A stretch of 64,000 nucleotides of DNA from the NCBI RefSeq assembly GCF_000425445.1, contig NZ_KE384379.1, positions 1-64,000 on the forward strand, written 5' to 3'. The notes under the pieces were generated by a model that saw nothing but the letters and a program-made list of their open reading frames with translations, was not told the DNA's origin and did no database searches. This DNA comes from Flavobacterium denitrificans DSM 15936 (GTDB lineage: Bacteria; Bacteroidota; Bacteroidia; Flavobacteriales; Flavobacteriaceae). The position numbers and the translations under genes were made by a program. Of the stretch, positions 25,032 to 33,549 are shown piece by piece. Position 1 is the stretch's first letter. Every line of letters starts with the position of its first letter.

Positions 25032-26447
25032 CTATTCTTTAGGTTTTGTCAAATAGTAAACAGGAATTCCCGTCAGCATAATCAATACACCCCATCCACA
25101 GGTTGAGAATTTTGTAATCAACAACGAAACACTAATTGCTGTTGCCGCAATAATATATACCATTGGCAAAAATGGGTATCCAAATGCTTTATAAGGTCTT
25201 TCGGCATTTGGCATTTTTCTTCTCAAAATAAAAATTCCGTAGATTGTCAAAATATAGAAAATCAAAACAATGATAATTACGAAGTCTAATAAATCACCAT
25301 ATTTCCCTGTCAAACATAATGCTGAAGCCCAAATACATTGTGCCCACAAAGCCCAAGCAGGAACACTTGATTCATTTAAAACGGCTGCTTTTTTAAAGAA
25401 CAAACCATCATTTGCCATTGTATAATATACTCTTGCGCCGGCCATAATTAATCCGTTGTTGCAGGCAAAAGTCGAAATCATAATCATAATTGCGATAATC
25501 AAAGTTCCAACATTTCCAAAAATATATTGTGCAGCAACAACTGCAACTCTATCTGATTTTGCCGTAGCAATTTCATCTAGCGGAACTACCGCCAAGTACA
25601 TAATATTCGTTAAAACATAAATAAGCGTAACAATAAAAGTTCCAAGAAACAGGCTTAAACCTACATTACGTTGCGGATTTTTAATTTCGCCGGCGATAAA
25701 AGTTACACCATTCCAAGCATCACTAGAAAATAATGACCCAACCATTGCGGCAGAAATTCCAGTAATCAAAGCCGTTCCGCTAATTGGAAGCCATGAACTG
25801 CTTTCGGCATTATATGTGCGTGTTGTCCAGGCATCTGTCCAGTTGAGATCCCAAACTGAAGCTTTTGCTGCGAGCGTTAATCCAAAAACGATCAACCCTA
25901 GCAATGATAAAATTTTAATTATTGTTAAAACTGTCTGCAGAATTTTTCCGTTTTTTACACCGCGGCTATTAATATAAGTCAATAAAATAATCGTGAAAAT
26001 AGAAACAAGTTGTGCGGCATTAAGTTTAAAAAAACCAGCTTCATAAAGAATATTTTCATCACTAAAGGGTTCATATAAGTATGCGGCAAACTTCGAAAAA
26101 GCCACTCCCACTGCAGCAATTGTACCGGTCTGAATTACTGCAAAAAAACTCCATCCATAAAGAAATGCTATCAGCTTGTTGTAAGCTTCTTTTAGATAAA
26201 CATATTGGCCTCCGGCTTTTGGAAACATCGAACTTAATTCTCCGTAACTCACCGCGGCAATAATGGTAATTAATCCCGAGATCAGCCAAATTAAGGTAAG
26301 CCATCCGGCAGATCCTACACGCCTTGCGATATCAGCACTTACTATAAATATTCCTGATCCAATCATAGAACCTACAACAAGCATGGTTCCGTCTAATAAT
26401 CCTAATTCTCTTTTAAAATGTTCATTTTCTTGGTCGTGTTCTTGCAT
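25032..26447 (-). CDS. Amino acid permease (APC superfamily)
   Basis: The 471-residue protein has about twelve membrane spans and the APC-family first-helix motif MLVVGSMIGSGIFIVSADIARRVG, in which backbone atoms bind the substrate's amino and carboxyl groups. FSSDAWNGVTFIAGEIKNPQRN near helix 6-7 is typical of the LAT-like/Mmup branch. It should import or exchange amino acids across the inner membrane, with specificity unknown. The start MQEHDQENEHFKRELGLL is natural for a cytoplasmic N-terminus. It is a single-gene unit. Confidence 0.88.
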   Translation of the reverse strand: MQEHDQENEHFKRELGLLDGTMLVVGSMIGSGIFIVSADIARRVGSAGWLTLIWLISGLITIIAAVSYGELSSMFPKAGGQYVYLKEAYNKLIAFLYGWSFFAVIQTGTIAAVGVAFSKFAAYLYEPFSDENILYEAGFFKLNAAQLVSIFTIILLTYINSRGVKNGKILQTVLTIIKILSLLGLIVFGLTLAAKASVWDLNWTDAWTTRTYNAESSSWLPISGTALITGISAAMVGSLFSSDAWNGVTFIAGEIKNPQRNVGLSLFLGTFIVTLIYVLTNIMYLAVVPLDEIATAKSDRVAVVAAQYIFGNVGTLIIAIMIMISTFACNNGLIMAGARVYYTMANDGLFFKKAAVLNESSVPAWALWAQCIWASALCLTGKYGDLLDFVIIIVLIFYILTIYGIFILRRKMPNAERPYKAFGYPFLPMVYIIAATAISVSLLITKFSTCGWGVLIMLTGIPVYYLTKPKE

Positions 26448-26577
26448 TTTTTTTGGTTTTGGGTTGGTTAAAGATATACTTTTTTCTGAAATTCCAATCT
26501 TTAAATTCCATTTTCTAATTATTCCCTAAAATCATATTATTGAAAATACCCTGTTGTTTTAATTTAAAATAAATCCT

Positions 26578-26622
26578 TTACGTATTTCCGTAATTTTTTA
26601 TTATTCCAACCATTTATATTTG
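26578..26622 (+). promoter_or_regulatory. Promoter module A: TTACG-N6-CGTAA plus TATATTTG
   Basis: An inverted repeat TTACG-N6-CGTAA (26578-26593) lies 21 bp upstream of TATATTTG (26615-26622), a perfect TAnnTTTG element. The downstream ATG begins only 4 bp after the -7 element. The same arrangement with identical spacing recurs at 27100-27144. The CGTAA half falls in the -33 region, so a bound regulator would block or replace -33 contacts. Confidence 0.5.
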
Positions 26623-26626
26623 GAAT

Positions 26627-27052
26627 ATGATTCTAAAAAGAGACCAAAAAGTGCTGAAAAAATCAGAAAAGATAATCAATAAAATTGCACAAGGCCAACT
26701 TGATTTTAATATTGGCTTAGAACTTTTATTGGCCGGAGATTATAATTTCAAAGAGTTGTTTACTACCCTGCATAATTACATTATCAATTCTATTCCAGAC
26801 AAAATCGATTTCAATACCGAAGCTTATCAAACCGCATTAAACACAATTCCTTTAAAACCAACTTGCACACCAGTCGTACTTTTAAAAACTTTCTCAACAA
26901 AAATTGCTTTTCAAAAATTAGCGTTATTACCAAAAGATGAAAATAAAAAAACAATAACTGCTTTGTTATGGATTTTTAAAATAACCGACACTGAAAGACG
27001 AAATACCGAATGCCTAAATGGTTGTGGCCATTTCTGGCATGAGATAGATTAA
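26627..27052 (+). CDS. DUF5958-like protein
   Basis: This 141-residue protein looks like the DUF5958 family. It has an INKIAQGQLDFNIGLELL helical segment and the conserved C-terminal motif ITDTERRNTECLNGCGHFWHE, whose two Cys and two His may bind metal. No function is known. The only usable ATG (26627) is 4 bp after the -7 promoter element, so its mRNA may be nearly leaderless. Small proteins of this kind often accompany toxin-immunity loci, and two other small DUF genes follow, but no toxin is visible here. Confidence 0.6.
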   Translation: MILKRDQKVLKKSEKIINKIAQGQLDFNIGLELLLAGDYNFKELFTTLHNYIINSIPDKIDFNTEAYQTALNTIPLKPTCTPVVLLKTFSTKIAFQKLALLPKDENKKTITALLWIFKITDTERRNTECLNGCGHFWHEID

Positions 27053-27099
27053 AAACAAAAAGCAATTTTTTCGCATTTTTCATACAAAAATTTCCTTCT

Positions 27100-27150
27100 T
27101 TACGTCTTCCCGTAACTTTATACAATTTCAACTATTTATATTTGAAAATG
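27100..27150 (+). promoter_or_regulatory. Promoter module B: duplicate of module A with a 7-codon stub
   Basis: TTACG-N6-CGTAA (27100-27115) and TATATTTG (27137-27144) repeat module A with the same 21-bp spacing, and the flanks are also similar (ATTTATATTTG). An ATG at 27148 opens only the stub MKTKIIF before a stop. This looks like the promoter and start of a duplicated gene whose body is gone, or a promoter for the gene at 27298. Confidence 0.45.
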
Positions 27151-27297
27151 AAAACCAAAATCATTTTTTAAGAAATGTTCTATATATAGATATGATAGCT
27201 GTAGAATGTGAAAATTTTATTCGTCAAAAACTATACTTTGACTGTATATAGAATGTATAAAAACCAAAAGACCAAAATCTAAACTAACTAAAAAACT

Positions 27298-27636
27298 ATG
27301 GAAACCACTGAAATTGAATTGCCAGATGTATCAAATCATCATTACACTTATGCGGCAAATTTGCTATTAAAGGAAAACAAGACAGCGCACGAAACCAAAC
27401 ACAAACTTGCGGAACAAGGATTAAGCCTTGAAATTGCATCACTAATTGTTGAAAATATGGAAATTGAAATACAAGAAGCAAAGTATGAAAAAGCCCGAAA
27501 AGATATGGTTTACGGTGCACTTTGGTTTTGTGGAGGTACAATTTTGACATTTGCTGATATAGGATTTATATTTTGGGGCGCTATTTTATTTGGCGGGATT
27601 CAATTTATTAGAGGAGTAATTAATGTGAATTCTTAA
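27298..27636 (+). CDS. Small protein with a C-terminal membrane hairpin
   Basis: I do not recognise this 112-residue protein by name. Residues 1-65 form a charged helical region (HETKHKLAEQGLSLEIASLIVEN), and residues about 72-107 form two closely spaced hydrophobic spans with many glycines (GALWFCGGTILTFADIGF, GAILFGGIQFIRGV). The start METTEIELPDVSNHH is preceded by an A-rich leader. It is followed after 52 bp by the DUF4240 gene and may be co-transcribed with it. Confidence 0.6.
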   Translation: METTEIELPDVSNHHYTYAANLLLKENKTAHETKHKLAEQGLSLEIASLIVENMEIEIQEAKYEKARKDMVYGALWFCGGTILTFADIGFIFWGAILFGGIQFIRGVINVNS

Positions 27637-27688
27637 GCTGAATTACCATTAAAGTGTGAAATAAACGGAAACTAATACCAAAAGACCA

Positions 27689-28294
27689 ATGGGAATATTT
27701 GACAAATTTTTTGGTAAAACGGAAAAAGAAAAAATTTCTAAACCTATCAAAAACTCAGATTTTATAGTTTCAGAAGACCTGATGGAAGAGGAATTGTTTT
27801 GGAACATAATACAAAAAACAAAAGACATTTCTGGAGGCAATTTTGAAGAGCAACAAGAAGAATTAGCCAATGAACTCAGAAAAATGAAGGCCGATGAATT
27901 GATTTTATTTGGGAACAGTTTTAGAAATTTTAGAGGCGAAGCAAATACTTGGGAATTATGGGGTGCTATTTACATTATTCATGGTGGCTGTAGTGATGAT
28001 AGTTTTAGCGATTTTCGCGAATGGGTTATCGCACAAGGAAGAGAATTTTATTATAAAATTACTACTAATCCTGAATTGCTTGCAGAAATCGAGACACATC
28101 TTATTGAAGAATTTGATTGGGAAGGTTTTGGCTATTTGCCTGGAATAATCTTTGAAGAACTGACTGGCCACGAAATGCCTTATCCATTTAAAGAAAAATA
28201 TATTACAACCGGAAATGAATGGAGTGACGATAATGATGATCTAAAACACATGTTTCCGAAACTATATGCCAAATATGTAACTAACATGCAATAA
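27689..28294 (+). CDS. DUF4240 domain protein
   Basis: The 201-residue protein has a variable N-terminal tail (MGIFDKFFGKTEKEK) and a DUF4240 domain from about residue 35 on, with FWNIIQKTKDISGG and the tryptophan-rich LWGAIYIIHGGCSDDSFSDFREWVIAQG. The family is of unknown function but is common in Bacteroidota and Actinomycetota and is often close to secreted toxin or immunity genes. It is cytoplasmic and ends its transcription unit at a strong terminator. Confidence 0.8.
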   Translation: MGIFDKFFGKTEKEKISKPIKNSDFIVSEDLMEEELFWNIIQKTKDISGGNFEEQQEELANELRKMKADELILFGNSFRNFRGEANTWELWGAIYIIHGGCSDDSFSDFREWVIAQGREFYYKITTNPELLAEIETHLIEEFDWEGFGYLPGIIFEELTGHEMPYPFKEKYITTGNEWSDDNDDLKHMFPKLYAKYVTNMQ

Positions 28295-28871
28295 CTAATC
28301 TAACCTTTTTAAATTATTGAAAAAACTTTACTCTAAAAAAGCCACAGCTAAATCTGTGGCTTTTTCAATATAAAACATTTAAAATCTGCAAATTAGCATT
28401 ATCTCATTCTTACAATTTAACTAACAATTATTTTTCAATCTCCGTAAAGAAAAGAAATTGCAATTAAAATCGAAAATAGCAAGTTTTAAATCTCCAAATA
28501 GTTAAACAAAATAATCTTCACATAAATCAATTATTCATAAAATAATTACTAAAAACTGCTTTCTAAAACTCATTTTTATCTTCAGATTCAATTTTAACAT
28601 ATTTTCAATAATCTAAAAATCAATTACTTAAATGTTTAAAAGTTGAAATTAGCCTAAATTAAAGTGTTCTGTGTCAAAGCAAAATATATTTTTATTAAAT
28701 TTGGTCAAAAGGATAAAAACCGTACTAAATCTTATTTTTTATTAACATTTGTTCATTTTTACTATTAAACTCTAAAGCGTCCCCAAAAAGAGAGTTTACA
28801 TGCAAAAAACAACTATTTCAAACAAAATGAAGTAACAAAAATTAGATTATTAACCTACAAAAAAATGAAAT
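28295..28871. other. AT-rich 577-bp gap before the histidine kinase gene
   Basis: Apart from the terminator at 28335-28365 I see no gene. A TAnnTTTG-like element, TAAATTTG at 28696-28703, could start a long leader for the kinase gene, but it lacks a good -33 TTG. The rest is A/T-rich with no repeat or structured element that I can support. Confidence 0.5.
28335..28365 (+). terminator. Intrinsic terminator after the DUF4240 gene
   Basis: AAAAAGCCACAG pairs with CTGTGGCTTTTT around a six-base loop. Confidence 0.9.
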
Positions 28872-30296
28872 ATGCAAAAGATTTGGCTTCTTAAAAAAAT
28901 GCGTGTTCCAAATGTCTTTATTCTTTTGTTAATTGTATTTATTACGTGCGCTTTACTAATTTGCATTAATTTCTTCACAATCAAAATATTATCTGCCAAC
29001 AGAGCTTATGTTAATGGCGAATCGCATTATTCAAAAGGTCAAAAAGATGCTTCGAGACATCTTATCACATACTTGTACACCAAAGATAAAAATCAATGGA
29101 AATTGTACTTGGAAGAATTAAGCGTGCCACAAGGAGACGGTATCGCCCGAAAAACACTTTTAAAAGCTGGAGACAATCAAATTGCGCGAAATGGTTTTCT
29201 CATTGGCCGAAATCATATCGATGATTTAGATGACCTTGTTTGGTTATTTGTGCATTTTAAAGAAGTTCCATTTTTAGCAAAAGCTATTTACGAATGGGAA
29301 CAAGGCGATAATCTAATCTACGAATTGTTTATAATTGGAACACAAATCAATGCTAAAATCAAACACAATTCACTTACACCCTATGAACAAAGAAAGTTTC
29401 TTGAAAAAATCAGCTCCATCAGTGATCGACTAACTGTTAACGAACGTAATTTTTCGAACACATTAGGCGCAGGAACACGCAAAATAAAAGACTTGCTCAT
29501 TATAACCAACATTATTTTTATTTTGATTATCGTTTGCAGTATTTGCCTTTATTATTCTATAATGGTAAAACGTCTGCTTACATCAAAAAAAGAAATCGAA
29601 GTAAAAAATGAAAATTTATTAGTCGTAAACCACGAGCTAGATTGTTTTGTCTATAGTGCTTCACATGATTTAAGATCGCCTATTACTTCGCTAAAAGGCT
29701 TGATAAAAGTCACTCAACTAGAAGATAATGTAGCTCAAATTAAGCAATACCTCAATTTAATGGAACAAAGCTTGGCGAAACAAGACCAATTTATTAGCGA
29801 TATAATTGATTATTCAAAAAACAAACGAGCGCAAGTAATTATGGAACCTGTAAGCTTGAAAGAATTATTTGAGGAAGCGATTTCACAATTAATGCATATT
29901 GAAAATGCAAACCGAATTATATTCACCAAAGAATTATTGGTCGACCACATCCACAGCGACAGTTTAAGATTAAAAATCATCATTTCGAATTTATTGTCAA
30001 ATGCCATAAAATATGCCGATGCAAGCAAGCAAGAAATGTTTATTTCTATTAAAACTTCACTAACAGACGGTTTTCACAAAATTGAGGTGACTGATAATGG
30101 AATTGGAATCAAGGAAGAATTCAAGGATACTATTTTTGAAATGTATTTTGGAACAAACAAAAACAAAGGTTCTGGACTAGGGCTTTACATTGTAAAAGAA
30201 GCCGTCGAAAACATAAAAGGAAATATATCTGTATGTTCACAAACAACAATTGGAAGCAAATTCATCGTAACAATACCGAATCATTATGCCATTTAG
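28872..30296 (+). CDS. Membrane histidine kinase with helical periplasmic sensor
   Basis: This 474-residue kinase has two membrane spans (about residues 14-38 and 207-231) around a helical extracytoplasmic domain, then HisKA with His265 in SASHDLRSP and an ATPase domain with SNAIKYAD, DNGIGI and GSGLGLYIVKEAV. There is no HAMP or PAS. The SHDLRSP phosphorylation motif is of the light-sensor-like type common in Bacteroidota. It overlaps the next gene, a single-domain receiver, by 11 bp, so both are translated together. The signal is unknown. A later ATG (residue 10) is an alternative start. Confidence 0.85.
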   Translation: MQKIWLLKKMRVPNVFILLLIVFITCALLICINFFTIKILSANRAYVNGESHYSKGQKDASRHLITYLYTKDKNQWKLYLEELSVPQGDGIARKTLLKAGDNQIARNGFLIGRNHIDDLDDLVWLFVHFKEVPFLAKAIYEWEQGDNLIYELFIIGTQINAKIKHNSLTPYEQRKFLEKISSISDRLTVNERNFSNTLGAGTRKIKDLLIITNIIFILIIVCSICLYYSIMVKRLLTSKKEIEVKNENLLVVNHELDCFVYSASHDLRSPITSLKGLIKVTQLEDNVAQIKQYLNLMEQSLAKQDQFISDIIDYSKNKRAQVIMEPVSLKELFEEAISQLMHIENANRIIFTKELLVDHIHSDSLRLKIIISNLLSNAIKYADASKQEMFISIKTSLTDGFHKIEVTDNGIGIKEEFKDTIFEMYFGTNKNKGSGLGLYIVKEAVENIKGNISVCSQTTIGSKFIVTIPNHYAI

Positions 30297-30690
30297 CCCA
30301 ACATTTTTATTAATCGAAGATAATTTGATTGATCAGCTTGTAATGACACAATTGCTGAAAAAAGTACTTTTTGTACATAAAATTCATATTGCCAACAATG
30401 GACATGAAGGACTTCAATGGCTAAAAAACAGCAAAGAAGTTGACAAGCCTTTGATCATAATTCTTGACATTCAAATGCCTTTTATGAATGGTTTTGAATT
30501 TTTGAAAGAATATGATAAACTCGATTCGAAATTAAAAAGCGAAACTTTAATTTATGTTCTTTCATCTACTTTAGACCAAGAGGAAATCAATAAAATAACC
30601 GAAAACAAGTATGTCTCTAAAATGCTAGGCAAACCCTTTCCAATCGAAGAATTTAAAGAGGAATTCTATATCAACATTATAGCTTCTTAG
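30286..30690 (+). CDS. Single-domain response regulator (receiver only)
   Basis: The 134-residue protein is a stand-alone receiver with the acidic pocket IEDN, phospho-acceptor Asp61 in ILDIQMPFMNG, the switch Ser/Thr in VLSST, and Lys-Pro in LGKPFP. It has no output domain, so it would act by protein contact or as a phosphate shuttle like CheY or the Rcp1 group. Its start lies inside the kinase gene and its stop overlaps the end of the opposite-strand NlpC/P60 gene by 14 bp. It pairs functionally with the upstream kinase. Confidence 0.9.
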   Translation: MPFSPTFLLIEDNLIDQLVMTQLLKKVLFVHKIHIANNGHEGLQWLKNSKEVDKPLIIILDIQMPFMNGFEFLKEYDKLDSKLKSETLIYVLSSTLDQEEINKITENKYVSKMLGKPFPIEEFKEEFYINIIAS

Positions 30691-31861
30691 CTTCTTCTTC
30701 CAATACACGATTGACTTGAGAAAAAGCCCTTTCATAATATGGCTCCTTAGTAGAAGAAATCATGACACCACCATGTGTTGAAGAATGGACAAATTTAATT
30801 TCTCCATCACTTACCTCAACAACCATCCCTACGTGATTGATATGTCTTCTTCCATTGGTTTTAAAGAAAATCAAATCGCCTTTTTTGGCTTCATCCGAAT
30901 TAACTCTATTTCCAATTCGAGATTGTTCTATTGAACTTCTTGGCAATTTGATATCGAAGTTTCCAAAAGTACAAAACATCAAGCCTGAGCAGTCAAAACC
31001 TGCTTTTGTTGTGCCACCTGAACGATAACGCGTCCCTATGTTTTGTGTTGCATTTAAAATCAACAAATCAATTAATTCAGAATGATTGCTTACGCGCACC
31101 ATTGCCGAATCTATTTTTACATTAGTATTGTCTGCAATTTGAATATTTTCCTCCTGAAGCGGTTTCATTTCAGAAGGGGCAGAAACCGAATTTAACGTCG
31201 CAATTGCATCTGCTTTTTCTTTCGGAATCTTTAATTTCAAAACATAACCAACTGGCAGTTTACCTTTTATAAATGGGTTTTGTTTTTCTAGTTCTGCAAC
31301 TGTAATTCCGTACTTTTTGGCAATTGCATACTTGGTTTCTTTTGGCTGAACCTCAACAACAACCTCAACCTCATTTGATTTTTCAGGAATTTCAGCAGAT
31401 TTTTCGGCAATTGTTGCTGTATTTGAAGGAATAGTAATCTTTTGACCAATTTTCAATCCTTCGGTATCAATAGATGGATTTGCTTTTTTTAAATCATCTA
31501 CTGAAATATTGTATTTTTTAGAAATCCCCCAAAGCGTTTCTTTGGGTTGCACTTCATGAGAATCAGAATTTGCAATTTCAACTTTTTCAGAAGATTTTAA
31601 ATTGGCAGGCTTATCATCTGCAGGTTTTAAAGTAATCGCCTTGCTATTGTTTGGAATCAACAAAACCGAATTAAGTTTCAGAATTTTTGGAGCATTTGGA
31701 TTTGCGTCGATAATATCCTTTGGCTTGACTCCATATTTTTTTGCTATAACAGTAATATTCTCTCCTTTTGAAATTTTATGTTTAATGAAATTGTCCTGAG
31801 AAAAAACACTGACACTAAAAAAAAACAGCACTATTATAAATCTACTAATCATTCTAATCAT
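30677..31861 (-). CDS. Exported LysM/NlpC-P60 peptidoglycan hydrolase
   Basis: The 394-residue protein has a signal peptide (cut near FSQ, residue 22), three LysM repeats (about 27-71, 101-146 and 167-212) that bind glycan strands, and a C-terminal NlpC/P60 cysteine peptidase domain (about 262-390). The catalytic residues Cys291 (FDCSGLMFC) and His343 (INHVGM) are present, with His359 probably as third residue. It should cut peptide stems of cell-wall peptidoglycan in the periplasm. It converges on the receiver gene with overlapping 3' ends and no visible terminator. Confidence 0.9.
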   Translation of the reverse strand: MIRMISRFIIVLFFFSVSVFSQDNFIKHKISKGENITVIAKKYGVKPKDIIDANPNAPKILKLNSVLLIPNNSKAITLKPADDKPANLKSSEKVEIANSDSHEVQPKETLWGISKKYNISVDDLKKANPSIDTEGLKIGQKITIPSNTATIAEKSAEIPEKSNEVEVVVEVQPKETKYAIAKKYGITVAELEKQNPFIKGKLPVGYVLKLKIPKEKADAIATLNSVSAPSEMKPLQEENIQIADNTNVKIDSAMVRVSNHSELIDLLILNATQNIGTRYRSGGTTKAGFDCSGLMFCTFGNFDIKLPRSSIEQSRIGNRVNSDEAKKGDLIFFKTNGRRHINHVGMVVEVSDGEIKFVHSSTHGGVMISSTKEPYYERAFSQVNRVLEEEAKKL

Positions 31862-32091
31862 TTTATCACCATCTAGTTTGAACTTTATTCATATAAAACT
31901 CAAAAAAGACAGGTTTGTTGTTTGGGGCAAGGCGAATTTAACTTATTAAACTAAAAAAAGCACAATTTTTAACAATTCTTTTCATCCAAATTAACAGTTT
32001 CGGCACTGAAATTGAGCTAACTTTATGAAATGCAGTTTTTTACATAATTTCCAAAACTCAAGATTAACAATAACTTAACTCTCAAAAACTT

Positions 32092-33465
32092 GTGAAAAAA
32101 TTACTCTATATTTTTCTTTTCTGTCCTATAATTACATTTGCACAAAACTCGAAAGGGATTGTTCTTTCAGGAAACAACGAGCCAATTGCGAATGTAAATA
32201 TTTTCTCTGTATCTAATAAAATTGGAACGATAACTAATGAAAAAGGAGAATTTTCGACAACTTCATTTTCGAATCTTAAAGCTGATGAAGAATTAGAATT
32301 TTCTCATATTGGATATAAAACCGTAAAGTTTTCAATGCGTTATTTATCAAAAAAGAAATTTAAAATCAATCTTGAAGAAAGCATCCAAAATTTACACGAA
32401 GTAACAATCACATCCTCTAAACTAAAAACAAATCTGTCTTTTAAGATCTTAGCCCCATTAAAAAGTGCCGTCTTTTCCTTTGGCTCTTTTTTAAAAGATG
32501 ATAAAATTTATGTCAGCGGCGGTGATGCTTATATTGAAGTTGATTTTTTAGAAAAAAATCGTGCTGAAAAAGCAGGTTACGAAATAACTGATTATTTAGT
32601 TGATCCTTATTCAGTCTCAAAAAAAAAGTATTATGAAAAACATCTTTCCATTTACAATATTAAAACTAACATTTGGGAAGAGTCTAATTTGAGACTAAAG
32701 CCAAGAGGTTATCATAATTTACATTATTATAATAATTCTATTTACATTTTAGGCGGCAAACGAATTAAACAAAATTCAAAAAGCAGTTGGGAATATCTAG
32801 AAGATCAAATTGAAGTTGTAGACCTTGAAAACCAAACCATTAAATTAGACGATACAAATCCGCATCAGGCGGTTGATTTCGCTTCATTTACTTACGAAGA
32901 CAATATTATTATAATGGGTGGCTCACTAAAAAAAGCCGAAAACGAAAAAAAAGATTTCACTAATAAAGTCCATTTGTACAATATAACATCCGGAAATTGG
33001 TATGAATTGGCCAACATGCCTACTGCTAAAGAAACCACAGGGGTTTTAGTAGGCAGTAAAATCTATCTAATTGGTGGCGATGACGGAGAAACCATTTCTA
33101 AAATTGAAACTTTCGATTTAATAACTGAAAAATGGCAAACTGAAGGTGAATTATTTTCAGGATTAGAGCGACCTTCAATTACCTATCACGATGCTATTAT
33201 TTATTTTTTTGAAGATCAGAAAATGTATACTTATGACATTCCAACAAAGCAACTTAATGAATATGATATTGATATCGAGTTGAAATATTCAGCTTTACAT
33301 TATAACGACAACAAACTATATCTTTTAGGAGGCCGTTTTGACAATAGTTATTCCAAAACACCATCTTCGAAAGTATTCAGTATTGATTTGGAAGAATTTA
33401 AAAACACAAAACCTATTAAAACAAAAACATTGTCACAAGGAGTCGCTGCTGTCAAAACAAACTGA
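32092..33465 (+). CDS. Secreted Kelch-repeat protein with carboxypeptidase-like regulatory domain
   Basis: The coding sequence starts with GTG (MKKLLYIFLF), preceded closely by a stop in the same frame, so no ATG is available further upstream. A signal peptide ends near FAQ. Residues about 22-100 form a CarboxypepD_reg-like beta domain (GNNEPIANVNIFSVSNKIGTI and FSHIGYKTV). The rest folds as a Kelch beta-propeller, with repeats marked by YILGGKR, IIMGGSL, YLIGGDDGE and YLLGGRF. It is probably periplasmic or cell-surface. No enzymatic residues are evident, so binding to protein or glycan is the best guess. Confidence 0.8.
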   Translation: MKKLLYIFLFCPIITFAQNSKGIVLSGNNEPIANVNIFSVSNKIGTITNEKGEFSTTSFSNLKADEELEFSHIGYKTVKFSMRYLSKKKFKINLEESIQNLHEVTITSSKLKTNLSFKILAPLKSAVFSFGSFLKDDKIYVSGGDAYIEVDFLEKNRAEKAGYEITDYLVDPYSVSKKKYYEKHLSIYNIKTNIWEESNLRLKPRGYHNLHYYNNSIYILGGKRIKQNSKSSWEYLEDQIEVVDLENQTIKLDDTNPHQAVDFASFTYEDNIIIMGGSLKKAENEKKDFTNKVHLYNITSGNWYELANMPTAKETTGVLVGSKIYLIGGDDGETISKIETFDLITEKWQTEGELFSGLERPSITYHDAIIYFFEDQKMYTYDIPTKQLNEYDIDIELKYSALHYNDNKLYLLGGRFDNSYSKTPSSKVFSIDLEEFKNTKPIKTKTLSQGVAAVKTN

Positions 33466-33488
33466 TAACTTCATGAAAAATTAGGGCT

Positions 33489-33530
33489 AAAAAAAAACGC
33501 TCTGTTTTTTTTTCACAGAGCGTTTTTTTT
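33489..33530. terminator. Bidirectional terminator between the Kelch gene and an aconitase gene
   Basis: AAAAAAACGCTCTG pairs with CAGAGCGTTTTTTT around a T-rich loop, with T-runs on both strands. Confidence 0.9.
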
Positions 33531-33549
33531 TATATTATAATTGAACTTA

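Noticed and set aside
28865-28894. Nine-codon upstream frame overlapping the histidine kinase start
   Set aside because: It is too short and has no sign of conservation or translation signals; probably chance in an A-rich leader.
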